Program-made: the position numbers and the translations under genes
Notes under the pieces: model-generated
What the model was told of the DNA's origin: nothing
Databases searched by the model: none
What the model saw: only the letters and a program-made list of their open reading frames with translations
Shown here: piece after piece, positions 61,273 through 64,000 of the stretch
Position numbering within the stretch: the stretch's first letter is position 1
How the letters are laid out: every line of letters begins with the position of its first letter
Assembly: GCF_000761245.1 (NCBI RefSeq)
Contig: NZ_AWOR01000068.1
Location: forward strand, 310,001 to 374,000
Length of the DNA: 64,000 bases
Source: Comamonas testosteroni
GTDB taxonomy: Bacteria; Pseudomonadota; Gammaproteobacteria; Burkholderiales; Burkholderiaceae_C
Reading direction: 5' to 3'

Positions 61273-62316
61273 GTGGATATCACGCAATTGCTGGCATTCA
61301 GTGTCAAGAACAAGGCTTCGGACTTGCATTTGTCGGCAGGACTGCCACCCATGATTCGCGTCCACGGCGATGTGCGTCGCATCAACATCGATCCGCTGGA
61401 CCACAAGACCGTGCACGCCATGGTCTACGACATCATGAGCGATGCCCAGCGCAAGCAGTACGAAGAATTTCTCGAAGTGGACTTTTCGTTCGAGATCGAA
61501 GGCCTGGCCCGTTTTCGTGTCAACGCCTTCAATCAGAACCGCGGCGCGGCGGCCGTCTTCCGTACCATTCCCAGCAAGATCCTCACGCTGGAGCAGCTCA
61601 ACGCCCCCAAGATCTTTGCCGACCTGGCCCTGAAGCCGCGCGGCCTGGTGCTGGTGACCGGCCCCACGGGCTCGGGCAAGTCCACCACGCTGGCGGCCAT
61701 GGTCAACTACCTCAACGAGACCGAGTACGGCCATATCCTGACGGTGGAAGACCCCATCGAATTCGTGCATGAGTCCAAGAAATGCCTGATCAACCAGCGC
61801 GAAGTCGGCCCCATGACGCTGTCGTTCGCGGCAGCGCTGAAGTCCGCGCTGCGTGAAGATCCGGACGCGATTCTGGTTGGCGAAATGCGCGACCTGGAAA
61901 CCATCCGCCTGGCCATGACGGCGGCCGAAACCGGCCACCTGGTGTTCGGCACGCTGCACACCTCGTCGGCGGCCAAGACCATCGACCGTATCATCGACGT
62001 GTTCCCGGCCGATGAAAAGGAAATGGTGCGCGCCATGCTCTCCGAGTCGCTGCAGGCCGTGATCTCACAGACGCTTTGCAAGACCAAGGACGGCCAGGGC
62101 CGTGTGGCAGCGCACGAGATCATGCTGGGCACGCCCGCCATCCGCAACCTGATCCGCGAGGCCAAGGTGGCACAGATGTACTCCACCATCCAGACCAGCC
62201 AGAACATGGGCATGCAGACCCTGGACCAGAACCTGACCGATCTGGTGCGCCGCAACCTCATCAGCCCGGCCGAAGCGCGCAGCAAGGCGAAGATTCCCGA
62301 GAATTTCCCGGGATAA
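61273..62316 (+). CDS. pilT: Type IV pilus retraction ATPase PilT
   Basis: A 347-residue hexameric ATPase that retracts type IV pili for twitching motility. It starts with GTG (61273) after AGAGGGATCT, giving the conserved MDITQLLAF. Walker A is GPTGSGKSTT near residue 130, the Asp box is ILTVEDPIEFVHE, Walker B is ILVGEMRDLET, the His box is FGTLHTSSAAKTIDRI, and the C-terminal AIRNLIRE motif required for retraction is intact. pilU follows. Confidence 0.97.
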   Translation: MDITQLLAFSVKNKASDLHLSAGLPPMIRVHGDVRRINIDPLDHKTVHAMVYDIMSDAQRKQYEEFLEVDFSFEIEGLARFRVNAFNQNRGAAAVFRTIPSKILTLEQLNAPKIFADLALKPRGLVLVTGPTGSGKSTTLAAMVNYLNETEYGHILTVEDPIEFVHESKKCLINQREVGPMTLSFAAALKSALREDPDAILVGEMRDLETIRLAMTAAETGHLVFGTLHTSSAAKTIDRIIDVFPADEKEMVRAMLSESLQAVISQTLCKTKDGQGRVAAHEIMLGTPAIRNLIREAKVAQMYSTIQTSQNMGMQTLDQNLTDLVRRNLISPAEARSKAKIPENFPG

Positions 62317-62321
62317 TGCTT

Positions 62322-62416
62322 CCCCCCTGAGCGGCTTTGCCGCTTCCCCCCAGGGGGACGACAGCCTTTGCTGCGGGGCGGCCCTTGCTGGCTGTCTCTC
62401 GCTTGGGCCGCGCCAG
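62322..62416 (-). repeat. Dispersed 'GGGCGGCCC' intergenic repeat, copy 5
   Basis: CCCCCCTGAGCGGC, GCCGCTTCCCCCCAGGGGGACGAC, GGGGCGGCCCTTGCTGG and TGTCTCTCGCTTGG in order: the most complete copy, in the reverse orientation to copies 1, 3 and 4. It lies between pilT and pilU and starts six bases after the pilT stop codon. Confidence 0.8.
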
Positions 62417-62462
62417 TTTTTTAGAGTGGCCCTTGCTGTTGGCCGCTGGACAAGGAGTGATC

Positions 62463-63599
62463 ATGGAACGCGATCAGGCCAGTAAATTCATCAACGATCT
62501 GCTCAAGCTCATGGTCAGCCGCAACGGCAGCGACCTGTTCATCACGGCGGAGTTTCCGCCCGCCATCAAGATCGACGGCAAAGTCACCAAGGTTTCGCCC
62601 CAGCCGCTGAGCCAGCTGCATACGCTGGCCCTGGCGCGCTCCATCATGAACGACAGGCAGGTGGCGGACTTCGAGCACACCAAGGAGTGCAACTTCGCCA
62701 TCTCGCCGGCCGGCGTGGGGCGCTTCCGTGTCAATGCCTTCATGCAGCAGGGCAAGGTCGGCATGGTGCTGCGTACCATTCCCACCACCCTGCCCACGAT
62801 TGACGGCCTGGGCGTGCCGCAGGTGCTCAAGGAAGTGACCATGACCAAGCGCGGCCTGTGCATCCTGGTCGGCGCGACGGGCTCGGGCAAGTCCACCACG
62901 CTGGCTGCCATGGTGGACTGGCGCAATGAGAACTCCTTCGGCCACATCATCACGGTGGAAGACCCCGTGGAATTCGTTCATCCGCACAAGAACTGCGTAG
63001 TCACGCAACGCGAGGTGGGGCTGGATACGGACAGCTGGGAAGCGGCACTCAAGAACACGCTGCGCCAGGCGCCCGACGTGATTTTGATGGGCGAAATCCG
63101 CGACCGCGAAACCATGGAGCATGCGATTGCGTTCTCTGAAACGGGGCATCTGTGTCTGGCCACACTGCACGCCAACAGCGCCAACCAGGCGCTGGACCGC
63201 ATCGTCAACTTCTTCCCCGAAGAACGCCGTCCGCAGTTGCTGATGGACGTTTCGCTGAACCTGCGGGCCATCATTTCCCAGCGCCTGATCCCCAAGCAGG
63301 ACAGCAAGGGCCGTGTAGCCGCCATCGAGGTGATGCTCAACTCGCCGCTGATCGCCGACCTGATCTTCAAGGGCGAGGTCGTCGAGATCAAGGAGATCAT
63401 GAAGAAAAGCCGCAATATCGGCATGCAGACCTTCGACCAGGCGCTGTTCGACCTGTTCGAGTCCAATCTCATCACCTACGAAGATGCGCTGCGCAATGCA
63501 GACTCGGTCAACGACCTGCGTCTACAGATCAAGCTCAACAGCCAGCGCGCCCGGACGCTGGATCTGGCGGCCGGCACCGAACACCTGACCATCGTCTAA
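62463..63599 (+). CDS. pilU: PilT-dependent retraction ATPase PilU
   Basis: A 378-residue PilT paralogue that increases retraction force together with PilT. Walker A is GATGSGKSTT near residue 140, the Asp box is IITVEDPVEFVHP, Walker B is ILMGEIRDRET, the His box is LATLHANSANQALDRI. The AIRNLIRE motif of PilT is absent, and the C-terminal extension is longer, both typical of PilU. AAGGAG precedes the ATG. A repeat element separates it from pilT. Confidence 0.96.
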   Translation: MERDQASKFINDLLKLMVSRNGSDLFITAEFPPAIKIDGKVTKVSPQPLSQLHTLALARSIMNDRQVADFEHTKECNFAISPAGVGRFRVNAFMQQGKVGMVLRTIPTTLPTIDGLGVPQVLKEVTMTKRGLCILVGATGSGKSTTLAAMVDWRNENSFGHIITVEDPVEFVHPHKNCVVTQREVGLDTDSWEAALKNTLRQAPDVILMGEIRDRETMEHAIAFSETGHLCLATLHANSANQALDRIVNFFPEERRPQLLMDVSLNLRAIISQRLIPKQDSKGRVAAIEVMLNSPLIADLIFKGEVVEIKEIMKKSRNIGMQTFDQALFDLFESNLITYEDALRNADSVNDLRLQIKLNSQRARTLDLAAGTEHLTIV

Positions 63600-63743
63600 G
63601 CCCAAGGCGCTGGCATCTCTTCCCACAGGAGGAGCGCGGTTTTTGCTGGGTGGCGGGCCGCCCTGCCCCCTGCTGTCAGCCACGGCCATGCACTCCGGCG
63701 CTACCATGATCGAACTGTTTCGCACCAAGTCTTAGAGGATTTC

Positions 63744-64000
63744 ATGAGCACCGCCACCATCGCCTCCCGCAGCTACGCTGCTTGCGCTTCCACTCCTGTG
63801 GCCTTTCTGGGCCTGGGTGTCATGGGCTATCCCATGGCCGGGCACCTGGCTGCGGCTGGCCACCAGGTCACGGTCTACAACCGCACGGCGGCCAAGGCCG
63901 AGGCCTGGACCGAGGAATTCCCCGGCGGCAGCCATGCGGCCACGCCCCGTGAAGCCGTCAAGGGCGCACGCATGGTCTTCTCCTGCGTGGGCAATGATGA
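63744..64000 (+). CDS. NAD-binding 3-hydroxyisobutyrate dehydrogenase-like protein, 5' end only
   Basis: The first 85 codons of a gene that runs off the window. After a short N-terminal extension the Rossmann fold begins with VAFLGLGVMGYPMAGHLAAAGHQVTVYNRT, which (read in part) is the dinucleotide loop GLGVMG of the 3-hydroxyisobutyrate/tartronate-semialdehyde reductase family; VFSCVGND continues the fold. The substrate cannot be told from this part. Confidence 0.88.
   Translation, partial: MSTATIASRSYAACASTPVAFLGLGVMGYPMAGHLAAAGHQVTVYNRTAAKAEAWTEEFPGGSHAATPREAVKGARMVFSCVGND

Noticed and set aside
1-64000. CRISPR arrays, tRNA or rRNA genes, prophage, integrases, insertion sequences
   Set aside because: No regularly spaced repeats, no tRNA-like cloverleaf with CCA-end context, and no transposase, integrase or phage structural proteins were found on either strand.

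Overview
The window is a chromosomal stretch of a GC-rich betaproteobacterium, most likely a Comamonas (Comamonadaceae, Burkholderiales). The grounds are: a Bug/TctC-type binding protein, DUF3108 and DUF3567 proteins typical of Burkholderiales, the yggS-pilT-pilU arrangement, many LysR/IclR/TetR regulators beside small catabolic operons, and dispersed intergenic repeats of a kind I associate from memory with Comamonas, Acidovorax and Delftia. I see no rRNA, tRNA, CRISPR array, prophage or insertion sequence. About 53 genes fill nearly the whole window; the first (end of a GGDEF protein) and last (start of a 3-hydroxyisobutyrate dehydrogenase-like protein) are cut by the window edges.

Layout. 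0.5-3.1 kb: an exported flavin amine oxidase, a cytochrome c and a RidA-like lipoprotein, which together look like a periplasmic amine-oxidation unit. 3.2-9.9 kb: a minus-strand operon (pirin, YcaC-like hydrolase, YtcJ-like amidohydrolase, a frameshifted DoxX gene, MFS exporter) facing a divergent LysR gene across a perfect operator-like palindrome. 10-14 kb: Bug protein, TraB/GumN protein and FAH-family hydrolase with a divergent IclR gene. 14-18.3 kb: DUF3108, DUF3567, AbrB-type membrane protein plus a translationally coupled small membrane protein, and a ChaN lipoprotein. 18.3-25 kb: a three-PAS GGDEF/EAL protein, purU, a GcvA-like LysR and a solitary UvrD-like helicase. 25-33 kb: Leu/Ile/Val-type binding protein, glcD, a PQQ sugar dehydrogenase-like protein, D-serine dehydratase, Tat-exported phospholipase C and a 54-residue lipoprotein.

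33-42 kb: a Czc-type heavy-metal efflux operon (czcCBA) divergent from its response regulator, with a metal-response palindrome between them; the sensor kinase gene is separated from the regulator gene by an antisense DUF5713 gene. 42-47.7 kb: a siderophore-binding protein and TonB receptor with a Fur-like site, and a DUF445 protein. 48.3-51.7 kb: flavohaemoglobin hmp and norR, divergent, with three NorR-type sites and a sigma-54 promoter: a nitric-oxide detoxification switch. 51.8-60.3 kb: aminotransferase, a 1098-residue single-chain biotin-dependent carboxylase, an acyl-CoA ligase, a TetR regulator and a binding protein, which look like uptake, CoA activation and carboxylation of an unidentified acid. 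60.5-63.6 kb: yggS, pilT and pilU.

The most notable findings are a 13-bp tandem duplication that breaks the doxX frame, two families of dispersed repeats (one apparently inserted in frame inside the carboxylase gene and perhaps inside chaN), the split metal-sensing two-component system, the complete NorR/sigma-54 regulatory region and the proposed periplasmic amine-oxidation module. No clearly new defence or mobile system is visible.
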